Assembly: GCF_000003195.3 (NCBI RefSeq)
Contig: NC_012871.2
Span: 5,257,997 to 5,321,996, forward strand
Direction: 5' to 3'
Length of the DNA stretch: 64,000 nt
From: Sorghum bicolor
Lineage: Eukaryota; Streptophyta; Magnoliopsida; Poales; Poaceae
Shown piece after piece: positions 20,545-32,563 of the stretch. The notes under the pieces were generated by a model, which saw only the letters and a list, made by a program, of their open reading frames with translations, searched no databases and had not been told where the DNA came from. The stretch's first letter is position 1. The number at the start of each line of letters is the position of its first letter. A program made the translations under genes and the position numbers.

Positions 20545-20711
20545 GGCCTTGTTTAGATATGCCTAAAATCCAAAAAAAAAAATCAAGATTCTTTATCACA
20601 TCAAATATTGCAGCACAAGTACAGTACATTAAATATAAATAATATTTATTAAATGAAAATAAAAATACTATAATATAAAAAAAAACTTTTCACCGGGAAC
20701 TAAACATGGCC
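20545..20711. mobile_element. Internally deleted Tourist-like MITE
   Basis: A 167-bp copy, GGCCTTGTTTAG to CTAAACATGGCC, with TTA at 20542-20544 and 20712-20714. It lacks the central part. Confidence 0.75.
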
Positions 20712-20884
20712 TTACTTGCGGCAAAATGACAAGGGCACACCAAACTAGCAGCAAACGATGACCTCCATAATAATATAATAAGCAGGTTTTTATTAACGGC
20801 CTCTTGCCAAATTCTAAATATGACTAGGGATGCTGACGTGCCAAGTCACACAGTCATGACTATTTGTGGAGAGAATTAAATGCA

Positions 20885-21129
20885 TGCCCTGTATAGATCT
20901 AAACATAGTTTGGTTGTAAAATCACGAGACGAAATTTTTAAACCTCACTAGTCCATAATTAATTATATTGCTACAGTAACCAATATGTACTAATGGTAGA
21001 TTAATTAGGCTTAATTGGTTGTGTAGTTCGTTTTTTGATTAGTCTATAATCTATATTTAATACTTTAAATGTGTATCGGCAATCTGATGTGGCACCCAAA
21101 AATTTTCTTTTCACAAACTAAACAAGGCC
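20885..21129. mobile_element. Diverged Tourist-like MITE
   Basis: The interior (AAAATCACGAGACG, AGTCTATAATCTATATTTAA) and right end AAACTAAACAAGGCC match the family. The left end is degenerate and its position approximate. Confidence 0.5.
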
Positions 21130-22566
21130 ATAGTCCCCAATCCTATGTGAAATACTCCAACTAAGCGGAAGCTAAACAAGAGAGAGGGGAAAACAGATCT
21201 ACAGCAGTAGTAGCCAACCTAGCAACCAAACCATGCCTTGCACACTTTCCACATAGAAGAGGGCTCATCTTGCCCATTAGGCGGCACCGGCGGTTGCGAC
21301 CTTCTAATGTTCGTCCTCACTTTTGAAAGACATTACCATCAAACTGGCTGAGCGCATCATGGACGACAACAACATCAACTGCTACATGGCTTGAGGAAGG
21401 TATCCTTGAAGGCTCCTTCCGCCCATTCACAATCAGCTAAGTCTTTGCATATTACTGCATGACCATCCACTATCATGAACTATACCAAATGATCTGCCGG
21501 AGGGGGGGGCACCCCCTATGAACATTAATTTTCACTAAATTTTTAAGTTTAGATAAATTTTAAAAATCTAACACTATTGCCACTCCCCCCCCCCCAACCA
21601 GCGTTCAAAAAATCAACTTCCTGGCTCCACCCCTAAACACAAGAACCTCTCAAATACAAGAAAAATACAGGATTCAAATGCCATAGCACTTTAAGTCCCC
21701 ACAAGATTTTATTATAAACTAACAAAAGTTTAGGAAAAAAACTTTTGAAAACAACATAAGAAGCAAACACAATAAGACTAAGCCTCATGCTTAGTTTCCT
21801 TCAAAGTTCTCTTCGGATTGCTAGGACTTGGACCATCTAAAATTTCTACTATGTTTTTTTCCCTCCGCTCCAACAAGCCCTAAACCGTGTTGTGTCGTAG
21901 ACCACCAACGCAACAAAGCGAGTCCTAATATAGCGTTTTTCTACGTCGCTTCTTCGTTGAACCGGTCTTATTCGGTTGGCTGATAAGTCATAACGCAAAG
22001 TACTTTTACTTCTTTAACTATGCACCCGTGTACCGTAACAAATTTTTCGATAAGCAGTGCTGTGGTGGCAGCACTGCCTTCCTTGGGTTGGGGTTGAGTT
22101 GCCTTTTCCATTTATTTTTTTTTACTTTTACCGCGGTGTGGAAAAGAGGGCAAGTGGTGGGAGAACCCACGCCGTCGCTGTGGGCACACGCGCAGTCACG
22201 CACACGCGCACGCGTCGGGCTCGTGGCCTCGTCGCCGGCCACGGACGCGTCTCTCGAGACGCCACGAGCGCAGCGCAGACCTCCACTCCACTGCACCTGC
22301 ACTTCTGCACGTACTACGACGACTGGCGGGTCATAATATCCTCGCAGTGCTGCGGTCAATGACGCTAGGGCCCCACGCTCGAGGTAAACCGCGCTCATCT
22401 CGCGCCTGCCTACGAGTACTGTCCGGTGTCCGTTGCTGCTTCTTCGGCCAGCCCAGCACAGTAAAACTACGGAGTAGCGGTAAATGATGACCCAGTCAAC
22501 AACAAAAGCTGTTCACAACAGAGCTGACGTGCGATGACCTTGCACTGCTCCATAGTGTTTTGTTTT
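21130..22566. other. Unassigned intergenic sequence
   Basis: Mostly AT-rich. A GC-rich patch at 22130-22400 has overlapping ORFs on both strands with no family resemblance. No gene supported. Confidence 0.3.
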
Positions 22567-23147
22567 GGCCTTGTTTAGGGTCTGTTTAGATTGGGGATGA
22601 AAATTTTTTGGGTGTCACATCGAATGTGTCGGAAGGATGTCGGGAGGGATTTTTACAAACTAATAAAAAAACAAATTACATAGCTCGTCAGGAAACGGCA
22701 AGACAAATTTATTAAGCATAATTAATCTGTCATTAGCATATGTAGGTTACTGTAGCACTTAAGGCTAATCATGGCTTAAAAGATTCGTCTCGCGATTCTC
22801 AACTAAACTGTGTAATTAGTTTATTTTTTTATCTATATTTAATGTTTCATGCATATGTCCAAAGATTCGATGGGATGGATGAAAAAATTTTTGGTGGGGA
22901 ACTAAACAGGGCCTTAGTTCCGAAAAGTAAAAAATTTTCGGTACTGTAGCACTTTCGTTTGTTTGTGACAAATATTATCCAATCATAGACTAACTAGGAT
23001 CAAAAGATTCGTCTCGTAATTTACAGCTAAACTGTATAATTAGTTTTTATTTTCGTCTATATTTAATATTTCATGCATGTGCCACAAGATTCGATATGAC
23101 GGAAAATCTTGAAAATTTTTTGTTTTCAGGGTGAACTAAACAAGACC
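22567..23147. mobile_element. Tourist-like MITE interrupted by another MITE
   Basis: The outer element starts GGCCTTGTTTA (22567-22577), resumes at 22917 with GTTCCGAAAAG and ends AACAAGACC at 23147, flanked by TTT on both sides (22564-22566, 23148-23150). Removing the insert restores a normal member of the 242-bp family. Confidence 0.8.
22578..22913. mobile_element. 336-bp Tourist-like MITE nested in the outer copy
   Basis: The ends are GGGTCTGTTTAGATTGGGG and GGGAACTAAACAGGGCC, with TTA at 22575-22577 and 22914-22916 (part of the host element). It is the same subfamily as 59810-60157. Confidence 0.8.
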
Positions 23148-23392
23148 TTTGACAAGTTGCTCCATAGTGTTGGAGTACTAGCAGTGTTGGATCCACAGTC
23201 ATTTCAAAAATTTGGATAAAAGAAAATCTCGAAGTCTTTTTAATTTAACTTATGTTAATGTTTATATGAAAATGTTAATATAAGATAAAAACATCGTTCG
23301 AAAAGTACTGTTAAAGTACAAACAGGACGCATGAACCTCGTCTAAACAGCTTAGGAATCACAGAATTCGAAAAAACATCAGAGATAATTTTA

Positions 23393-23634
23393 GGCTTGTT
23401 TACTTCCACCCAAAATCCAAAAACTTTTCAAGATTCCTCGTCACATCGAATCTTTAGACACATGCATGGAGTATTAAATATAAATAAAAATAAAAACTAA
23501 TTGCACAGTTTGATCGAAATTTACGAGAGGAATCTTTTAAGCCTAGTTAGTCCATAATTGAACTATAATTACAACAAACCAACGAAAGTGCTACGGTACT
23601 GCGAAAAAATTTCGCTCAGGAACTAAACAAGGCC
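23393..23634. mobile_element. Tourist-like MITE, inverted orientation
   Basis: A 242-bp copy from GGCTTGTTTACTTCC to GAACTAAACAAGGCC with TTA at 23390-23392 and 23635-23637. Confidence 0.8.
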
Positions 23635-24170
23635 TTAATCCAAAATCCAGATTTTGAAACCTCATCCAAACATGTCCGAAAGAAAAGCGCAAGAAACAAA
23701 CAAAACCGGTGGTTGCAGAGTATAATTATAGCACTTTTCTTCTACCAGTACCTCTTCAATTGAAGTCACAAGACTGACATGAGCTGATGAACACGATACA
23801 GTACTGCGAAGCAGCTCCACATCACACCAGCGACGCTTCAGTTCGACAGTTCCTCCCATGAACAGGAGGACACAAGAAGGAACCCAAAACCGCCCGGGAT
23901 TCCTTCCGTTCCCCCGGCCGCGGACAACTGAATTTTTTGTTTGTTTTTTCGCAGGAACAAAAAACCGACGGAAAAGGAGGGAAAAAAAAGGAGGCGTTTT
24001 TGTTTTCTCTCACTGTTCCAAGAGCCGGAAAACCGCTAAAACACCTGGAGCCGGCCCTCGGACGGATCGACAAAACGCAAGGGAAAATCTTCTGAGTTCT
24101 GATGAACTGGAAAAAAAAAATGGAGCCGGAGAGGCAGAGTGTCTCTGTTCTTCTTCTTGGCTTGATCAGC

Positions 24171-25498
24171 TCAGCTGGCGAGCAGCAGCAGGGACGCCAG
24201 CCCGGTGACCACCTTCATCTTGGCCTGCGGCGGCTGCGGGCTCAGCCTCAGCTTGCCAGCCGCCCCGGGGTCCTCCGGCGTCGGCGACACCACGACCGTG
24301 ATCTTCTTGTCTTCTTCTCCGCCGGCGGGAATGTCCGCGGCGGATGCCTTTGGCTTGTCGTCGAACCGCAGCTCGAACTCGCCGGAGAAGGTGGCGACGG
24401 ATATCGGCGTGGCGAGCGCCGGAGCCGGCGTCTTGTCCGGGTTGCCGCTGCGGGAGTGCGGGGAGAGCCACTTTGCGCGCATGTACTCGTGGTTGCGCCA
24501 CGGCGGGAAGTGGAGCCCGCGCTTGCGGAGGCTCTGCCGCGCGGCCTCCGTCACGACGGCCACGATCCGGCCCAGACGGTCGGGAGTGCCCACGAACAGC
24601 GGCGGCAGCGCCTGCAGCGCCAAGCGGTACGCCTTGGTGGGCCGCGCCACCTCGAACTCCGACCGGAAGTCCACCTCCACCACGAGCCGGCCGGCGCCGG
24701 AGCCGGAACCGGACCCGGACTCAACCACCAGCGCGTCGATGTACTCGTGCTCGCCGGCCGGGTGGGAGGGGGTCTTCTCCCACCGCGACGTGCACACCGC
24801 CGCGTCGTACCCGAGCGCGCGGAGCCCGTCCGCCACGGCGCGGCGGACGTCCGCCTTCTTCCGCCCGCAGCCGGAGCCGTAGCCGCCCTTGCGGCAGCGC
24901 TCCGCGATCCGCGACGCGTCCGCCAGGAGGTTCCGCTCCGCCGTGCTCGCGCACTGCACCAGGCCCTGCGAGAAGGAACGGGAAGGGGAACAAAATAGAA
25001 AGAAAGAAATGGAAATCAATTCCTTGACCACTCGACGACGATCGACTTCGGAGGCGGCAACGACAAGAACCGAATCGGGACAAAAGACGGTACCTTGAGG
25101 AGCTCCAAGGCGTCGCCGGCCGCGGCCGGCGGCGCGGCGGGGTGGGAGGCGGATGGGAGGAAGTCGAAGTCCTCGTCGTCGCTGATGCCGTCCTGGTTGC
25201 CGTTAAAGCAGTTGCCGCATCGCCCGCGCGGCGGCCGCTCCACGGCCGCCGAGGACTCCTCCATGAAGCTGATCACCATCTTGTCAAGCGCCACCGACCC
25301 GACATCCGCCTCCGCTCCAGCGCCGCCGGTTGCCGGCGCCTTCTCGTCCTTGTCTCTCTCCTTGCCGTCTCCGACCAGCCGCTCGGCCGGGGTCACCCGC
25401 ACCAACAGCCTCCGTAACATCGACACCCTCCCAGGCGCAGCCGGCGGCCTTCCCTCTATCGTACCCTGCTGGTTCTTCACCGGGAACAGAAACGTCAT
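24171..25498 (-). CDS. DUF506 (PDDEXK-like) family protein
   Basis: Two exons on the minus strand: 25094-25498 (135 codons) and 24171-24965 (264 codons plus TGA), joined in phase 0 (LLK/GLVQCA), 399 residues. The N-terminus MTFLFPVKNQQG matches the short FP-K start common in the family. Residues about 60-130 include acidic NGNQDGISDDEDFD and a Cys pair (GNCFNG). The second exon holds the conserved core: GYDAAVCTSRWEKTPSHPAG, HEYIDALV, RLVVEVDFRSEFEVARPT and FPPWRNHEYMRAKWL. That is the order seen in plant DUF506 proteins, structurally related to PDDEXK nucleases. Some members (Arabidopsis RXR3) bind calmodulin and limit root-hair growth (knowledge). A frame is open upstream of the start, but I see no in-frame ATG that would extend it. 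A hydrophobic tail (LASLLLLAS) ends the protein. Confidence 0.85.
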
Positions 25499-25768
25499 CG
25501 ACGGCCGCCACTTACCACCGCCGCACCCTCCCCTTCCCCGCTCCACCCAACCACAACCACCGTCGTCCTCACTTGGCAACCGAAACAAGAAGAATGGCGC
25601 GTGCAGCGTGCCCTGCCTATTACAACCAAACGACCGCTACAGTCTACGCCGTCTTACTTGTGGCCCAAAGGAGGCTCGCCGCCGGCGTCCATCTCCGGTG
25701 GTTCGTGCTCAGTTCTTCTCTTCGGAGGCGAGGACGGAGGAGTGGGACAGTGAGGTGCCCCGCAAGGT

Positions 25769-25777
25769 CTTATAAAG
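25769..25777 (-). promoter_or_regulatory. TATA box of the DUF506 gene
   Basis: The motif is CTTTATAAG on the minus strand, about 270 nt upstream of the ATG at 25498, which implies a leader of roughly 240 nt. Confidence 0.55.
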
Positions 25778-27516
25778 AGGGACGGCGGAGGGGGGTTGGT
25801 GACGTGGACGGTTGGTGGGCCCACAAAGTACGTGGCGTAGTGGGTGTAGGAGGACGACGTTGACAGGTGGGCCCGAGCGGTGGGTCACGGTGTTGTTGCC
25901 GTTGTTGGGAGGGGGACGGAGGACTCCGTGGGCGCGGAGGGAAATGGCGGGTTTGCCCCTAGCAGTTGGGGTAAGCCATGTTCAACTGCGGCATAGAGAG
26001 GGGTAGATCTGTAGTTTTCGTAGGAAAGGTCTATTTGAGTATGGAATGGCAAGTTTGGCCCCCTTTTTGGAGTTTACCCTTGTTTTGTGCTGCCCACGGT
26101 TTTGTGCAATTAGTGTGTGTACTTTGTTGTAGTTAGTTTTAGCATTACGTTTTCAACCATAATCAACTTATATAGAAGTTCAAATAAAATCAACTTATAT
26201 AGGACCTCGGCCATCTATTTATTGAATAGAGAAATTTATAAAATACATTGTGTTTATGATATTGGTAGATGAAAAGCTTCACAAGAAGAAAGTATAATCA
26301 TAACACTTCTATTATAGAGTTTGCAAATTAATGCGAATAGATGGTTTGATATTGGTATATAGGCAAATCGTAAAAAGTTTAATACTAATTGACATTTCAT
26401 TTAATGTAGTAATAGATTGATTCCTCTATGTTCGGTTCCTTCCCGTATTCAATAAGCCATCTCGTATTTATTGTTAGAAATAGGTTGCTTGACTAATAGG
26501 GTTGGCGCAACAAAAAATCTCTCGCCACAGCGGGCACTCTAATAGTAGTCTCAACGCGTTGAGTAGCATAGTTTCTATGACATTAACTACTCTGCCATAT
26601 ACTCCACACTGATGTGGTGGCAGGGCTATCAGAAGAGAGAGAGAAATTACTTCTCCACAAAGAAATCGTCTCGACAATCCTATAAGGAATGAAGAAATCA
26701 CACAAGATACGCGTTGGGTGCGAAGCATGGTTTGCTTCATGTGTTTTGTGAGGTCTACCATCAAGACCATCGCCCTAACTCGTCGTTGCTAGTGGCGCGC
26801 CAGATCTATCACAAAAGAGACTAAGAAAAAGGAGATAGACTCACCACTGACCTCACTCCATCGTCGTTGAATCTGCCAAAGGAGGTCTTTGGGAGAAGAG
26901 GGGTTGCATCACTTGACCTCACCAGCACAGATCCAGGCCTCACCGCGCCAGCCCGAGCCTCGCGCACCACGCCCCAGCGTCCAAGCACCGAATGAGTGTG
27001 CGAGAGAAGATGTATATATAGAGAGAAATGGGTTGGGCTGCAGAGAAAGCGATTTATTGAATTTATTGGAGGTGCCACGTATAGATACCTTGCATATTAA
27101 GTGATGTGGTCTCTAATATAAAAATCTTAATCTTAGTGATGTGATAAGTATAAAAGAGTCTCTGTTGGTAAAGAGAAATTGCAATAAGATGCGTGTCAAG
27201 TCGAGGATGGACCCTTCAGTATTACTGTGAAATGCCATGGTTTGCGAGGCCATGGCTGTGATGATGTTCCTTGTGTTCGCTTACGTTGGGCTTCACGAGG
27301 TCTCCACCGCAGTGCCATTTTTAGTTACTAGTTGTTTCTCATCATTAGTTGCTTCTCTTAATACGTTGCTTTGCGTAGTTATGAATTATTTTCATATGAT
27401 TAGTTGTCATTGGACTTCGTTGATGATCCTTAATCTTGTATGGATCGTATTGGTCTTGATAAATTTAAATTTGCTACGAATGGGTATTAAACCTTTTCTT
27501 TCGCCTAAAAAAACTA

Positions 27517-27663
27517 CTCCCTCCATTTCAAATTATAAGATGTCTTGCCTTTTTCTAGATACATATCTTTTACTACGTACTTAGATATACACTATGTCTA
27601 GATACATAGTAAAAGAAATATATCTAAAAAAAGCAAAAATGTTTTATAGTTTAAAATAGAGTG
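27517..27663. mobile_element. Stowaway-like MITE
   Basis: It begins CTCCCTCCATTTCAAATTAT after TA and ends in the inverted equivalent, TTTAAAATAGAGTG, before TA. A foldback of about 147 bp. Confidence 0.6.
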
Positions 27664-27740
27664 TACTGGCCCAATACACTTGTGTTGACCTAAAGCGGGG
27701 AAGGAAAACCCCATTGGGTATTAAATTTTTTTCTTTGTCT

Positions 27741-27893
27741 TAAAAAACTACCTTCATTCTAAATTATGAGATGTTTTCACTTTTTCTATATAAATAGCTT
27801 TTACTACGTACTTAAATATATACTATGTCTAAATATATAGTAAAAAAATATATCTAAAAGAAATAAAAATGTCTTATAATTTAAAATAGAATA
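27741..27893. mobile_element. Diverged Stowaway-like MITE
   Basis: It has the same foldback layout as the copy at 27517 (TTCATTCTAAATTATGAGAT versus ATGTCTTATAATTTAAAATA), so two related copies sit 80 bp apart. Confidence 0.5.
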
Positions 27894-28359
27894 GAATACC
27901 AAGATACAATCGTAAAGAAAAAAAATCAGCGCTGGCGCTAGAAACTTGTTCTGTGCCTAATAAAAAAAACCGGAAGCCGTAAATGGGGCAAAAACGAGAA
28001 AGGCCCGTACGTAAACCCACTGGCGACCGGGTCCTGCCCACGCAGGAGGAGCCCCAGCCCCCCCGGACGTTGATGGGGACACGCGGCGCGCGCACCGTGG
28101 CCCCGGGCGCGGGGGGATGACAGCGACGGCCACAGGCGCGTCACGCAGGGGATGATGCCTTCCGTGCACTGTGCGTAAACCGCCGAGCCCACCACGGACA
28201 AGGCAAGCGCGACGTGCCCCACGGGATCTCGTGTGGCTGCGCCGGCATGTGCTCCAATTTTCTTTTTCTTCCGGCTTTTTTTTTTTGCCCCTGGCGCCTA
28301 CCGCCTATATATGACGAATGACATGAGGTGATGCTAGTTATGATTTCCTTTTTTTGCCT

Positions 28360-28591
28360 TGCCTTGTTTTTTTGGCAAAATAAACACTATAGCGCTTTTG
28401 TTTGTATTTGATAAACATTGTCCAATTATAAACTAAATGAGCTTAAAAGATTTGTCTCACAAATTACAGACAAACTGTATAATTAGTTTTTATTTTTATC
28501 TATATTTAATGCTTCATACATGTGCTGCAAGATTTGATGTGACGGAAAATTTTAAAAAAAATTATAAAATTTTTTGGAAACTAAACAAGCT
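28360..28591. mobile_element. Tourist-like MITE
   Basis: The left end is GCCTTGTTTTTTTGG, the interior carries AAAAGATTTGTCTCACAAATT, and the right end is GGAAACTAAACAAGC. Target duplication is not clear. Confidence 0.6.
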
Positions 28592-29142
28592 CTGGTCCGG
28601 CTCCGGCCGGGCAGTGGGCAGCGGCTGGATTGGTTGTGACTTGTGAGGATGGTCTTGGCCTGTTGCAGGCTTACAGCTACATAGGAGGCCTTAAATATAT
28701 GCAGGAGGATGAAAGGGTTTTTGCTCTTTTGTTTCCACCTCTTGCTAGAGAGTAGAGACCAAAAGATTGAGGATGTGTACAAAGTACAAATTAGATGATG
28801 AGAGGTGGACTATGGTTTGCTGAGCATCGAATTTTTTTTATGTTTCTATGGTTAGTATTTTATTCTAGAAGTAGTTATAAAAAAATATTTTGATCTAGAA
28901 GTCTATGACAAAAGAAACCGCATGTATAGTGAAAAGGAAATATGATTGTCCCATGCATATAATTTATGTTACCGTTTTTTACTCTTGTCTTGAGAGCTAG
29001 TATTAGTTTCTGTGTTTGTGATTTTATTTTAGTTTTATTGAATAAATTACAAGCAGAATTAATTGTGTAAGCTTTCACTGGCTAGTGTATAACATTTGTC
29101 CTTTTCTACTTTATTGTTCTATGTGGACTTTGGGTAACCATT

Positions 29143-29173
<31 letters not shown>

Positions 29174-29267
29174 ATGAGTGTATAACATTGTACCATGACT
29201 TTTTATTTGCCCTATAAAACTTGACTAGCTAATATGTTTTCAATATAAACTATGAGCATTTTCTTAA

Positions 29268-29445
29268 GATAAGCCGATAAATCTCAAGATTTATAAAGTC
29301 ACCACAAACGCCTCATTGTTGAGAGAAACATCGCCTTCCATTTAAAGCACAACACCGTTAAATCGTGGAAAATTTCATCCCCACAAGGAGTCGAATTCAG
29401 GACCTAGGTGTTACTGAGACTCTTGTAACCACTATACGAATCTTT
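29268..29445 (-). mobile_element. SINE, antisense copy
   Basis: Read on the minus strand it has TGGTTACAAGAGTCTCAGTA, AGGTCCTGAATTCGACTCCT (B-box-like), the TTAACGGTGTTGTGCTTT core and AAATCTCAAGATTTAT. These parallel the SINE at 851-1167. The ends are approximate. Confidence 0.6.
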
Positions 29446-30735
29446 TATATTCTAGAATTCACATTGTAACCACTCATTTCACATAGAATATACGTACCCG
29501 GGCTAAATAAATAGTGTACACTATTGTATTATTTGAGATAAAACTTTTCTCGTGTAACAAAGGACGAAATGATGCGGTTTGGAAATAATTTTGGAGTAAC
29601 CAATAGGGCATGACAAAAGGTTTTGTAACATATGGGCATTTCTAGGAAAGAAAATTCATTTCCAAAAACCATTTTAAGGATGTTTAGATAAACTGTTTAT
29701 CATCTGTGCACATTCAAATATGTAATTTCCACGATGTTACAACTTACAAAAATACAAAATACCATAGGTTTCTAAAAGCATATATATGTCCCCTTCTACT
29801 GTACATAAAGACTACCAAGTACGAAAAACCTCTACAGGTAACTAGGCATACCAGTATATAATTAATTAAGACAAAACGAACATGTCATATGATATTATGG
29901 ATACGTTGCGGATCCCACAGATAGGAACTGAATTAATTCCGGGTGTCCACCAAATGCAAGTTTAACAAGTGAGAATAGCAGATCATGATCCTTTAGTTTT
30001 GTGTTTGTGAGAAGGGACCTGCCGCCTCTAATGAGTGGTTATTTGTTCCTATCCATTGGTGTAACGACTTGATTCTTCCTTGACACTGTCCCCTAACCAC
30101 TATTCTCTGCCCCCATTAACAACTGACGGATACACCTTACGCAGCTGGTTTCCTGATGGATGGATGGATGGATGGATTTTTTTTTTTTGACAATTATGGA
30201 TGGATGGATTAGTATCTCATATCTCATATAGTATATGCAAGATGATGCAGAGTGTGTACTGAGCCAACTAACCCACCTAGTCTGATCATCACAACTCTAT
30301 CCTTTTTGAGAAATTCTTAGATCACACACAATGTGTATATATATGCTTGCCTTATTTTGATGGTTTGCACTTTTTGACCTTTCTATCTTGACTTTCGGCT
30401 CTAAAAGGTAGGCAACATGGTTTCAGTACCGTGTTGAAACTGAATGAGAGAGAGTGTGTGTATCCCTTTTTCTTCAGAAAAAATAGGTGCCACTCATTTT
30501 TTTTGTCTCCATCAAACGAGGTGGGGTGACAAGTTTAACATTTAATTTGTCTCTCTATATATTTAATCTGCAGCTCTTCCGTGATCAAATATTTTGCGAC
30601 ACTTTCTCATGTATATGACGCAGGTCTAACATTTTTCTTTTGGCCAAATATATAACATTTCTGAGTTGAAACCACATCTTACTATAGAATTTGGCAGATA
30701 AAATGCAACTACCTCTGGTCAGTAGTAGTCTGAAG

Positions 30736-30884
30736 CTCCGTTCCCGTTTCAAATTATAAGACGTTTTGATCTTTCTAGATTTAGAACTTTTTTCTATGCG
30801 TTTAGATATAGTTATATCTAAATACGTAGTAAAATTTATGTATCTAGAAATATCAAAATATCTTATAATTTGGAATTGATGGAG
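30736..30884. mobile_element. Stowaway-like MITE
   Basis: It begins CTCCGTTCCCGTTTCAAATT and ends AATTTGGAATTGATGGAG before TA. About 149 bp with foldback arms around TCTAGATTTAG. Confidence 0.6.
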
Positions 30885-31383
30885 TACGTTTTAACCGACA
30901 GTGATGTCCAAAATTAGCATGTAATTGAACTTAAAGTAGTTTGTGTCACCATTGCTGCGTAGAACAGACTCAACAGCTCTTGGGTATGGAAGAGATGTCC
31001 CGAGGAGGAGCCAAATTATTGCTCTCTAGAACACCTCCCATGCCACTTCGTTTTCAGATGACTCCACTGTGGATAAGCCAAAGGCACAATGATTTAGTTT
31101 GAACAACTGGCTTGATGACGTGCTTAACTATTGTCCGACTGATATGCTTAATCACTTAATTTGATCTGGAAGGAAGCCACAAATTAATATCCACATTAAG
31201 TTGCTGGGTATGTGCACGGTCTATTTATTTTCACGCAAAAGCACAATAATGGATTATTGAGGAACTAGAAACTAATGTAATCTACTACTTTTGCAGACTT
31301 GGCCACTTGGGTTGTAACCAGACTTATATGGTTAATATTATTGTTGCACATCCCTTTCAGTGCGTGCCTTACCGACGTATTCA

Positions 31384-31625
31384 GGCCTTGTTTAGTTCCT
31401 AAAAAATTTTACAAAATTTTTCAGATTTCCCGTCACATTAAATCTTTAGACGTATGCATAGAATATTAAATATAGACGAAAATAAAAACTAATTGCACAG
31501 TTTGGTCGGAATTAACGAGATGAATCTTTTAAGCCTAGTTAGTCCATGATTGGACAATATTTGTCAAATACAAACGAAAGTGCTACAGTGTCGATTTCCC
31601 AAAAAAATTAGAACTAAACAAGGCC
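31384..31625. mobile_element. Tourist-like MITE, TCA duplication
   Basis: A 242-bp copy, GGCCTTGTTTAGTTCC to AACTAAACAAGGCC, with TCA at 31381-31383 and 31626-31628. Confidence 0.8.
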
Positions 31626-31776
31626 TCAATCCGTATATCCAAAGTTCAGTTTACATATCTTTCTGGAACCGTGTCTCGGGATTGGATAATGGTGTTCTTG
31701 TCCCTGCTATGAATACCAATTGTGAAATCACAGTTGAGCTTGCAAACAGGAGCAAGAATACGGAGCCCCAAGTTTA

Positions 31777-32563
31777 GAGCATCTCCAACAGTTATATGCA
31801 ATTGGAATTTGCCATTTGTTGAAGTTTGTCAAGTCCCTAAACGTTTTGCCAAAGGAAAAATAAGTTCATCTCCAAGTGTTTGGCATTTTTGACTTGGCAT
31901 TTCCCAAAATAGTGGACCTAACTATTTTTGTCCGGAAATCTTTCATCTTCGCGGGAAAATCTCTCGTGCGTCGCGGGGCGCTTTCTTTTCCGCGCGCAAT
32001 TCCTTCGTCCGTCGCCGCCAATTTTCTCGCATGTCGCGCGGCCGTGTTCATCCCGTAAGTCCACGTCGCCGCTTGGTCCAGGTCGTCGAGTTCCGATCTC
32101 GTCGCTGCGATCGATCTCCTAGCCTCGCGTCGCTGCAACAAAACGAGGCGGTGATGGATCTCCTACCTGGCGTAGCGTCGCGTGAAGGAAGGAGAGGAGG
32201 CGGTGATGGATCTCCTAGCCTCGCGTCGCTGCAAGAAAAGGAGGCGGCGATGGATCTCCTTCGTCCCCGCACGAAGAAAGGAGGCGGCGCGCGGGGGAAA
32301 GAAAAGAGTCACGCGCGGGGATGAGTCGTATCGCGGGAAACTACCGCGACGTGGGGAGTAAGGGCACGACAAAGAGTCCAAGATTCTCGGGATATCAAAA
32401 TTGCCAAGCCATTGTGCCTATGCAATAATGCCAAGTTTAGTCCATCAAATGCCAAGTTTGCCAAAATGCATAAGTCAAATGTAAAACTGTTGTAGAGCAA
32501 TTTTTAAGGTTTTTGGCAAATTTTAAGAATGCAAAGTCCAATTGCATAACTGTTGGAGATGCT
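31777..32563. mobile_element. TIR element with a GC-rich core
   Basis: The ends are GAGCATCTCCAACAGTTAT and ATAACTGTTGGAGATGCT, with partial inverted identity continuing through GCAATTGGA. The core (about 31930-32350) is GC-rich and includes a repeated GATGGATCTCCTAGCCTCGC-type unit. The core could be captured host DNA. No ORF in it resembles a known family. Confidence 0.6.

Larger units (their letters stand above)
25780..28359. other. Intergenic region with Stowaway-like elements
   Basis: No gene supported. It contains two Stowaway-like elements (27517-27663 and about 27741-27893) and a GC-rich patch at 27990-28240 with ORFs of no recognisable family. The rest is AT-rich. Confidence 0.35.
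28592..31383. other. AT-rich intergenic region
   Basis: No gene recognised. It contains (GT)n(GA)n at 29142-29172, an antisense SINE at about 29268-29445, a GGAT tetranucleotide run near 30155-30180 and a Stowaway-like element at 30736-30884. Confidence 0.35.

Noticed and set aside
24102..25775. Long plus-strand ORFs opposite the DUF506 gene
   Set aside because: The minus strand has a recognisable family with a phase-consistent intron; the plus ORFs are Arg/Pro/Ser-rich shadows.
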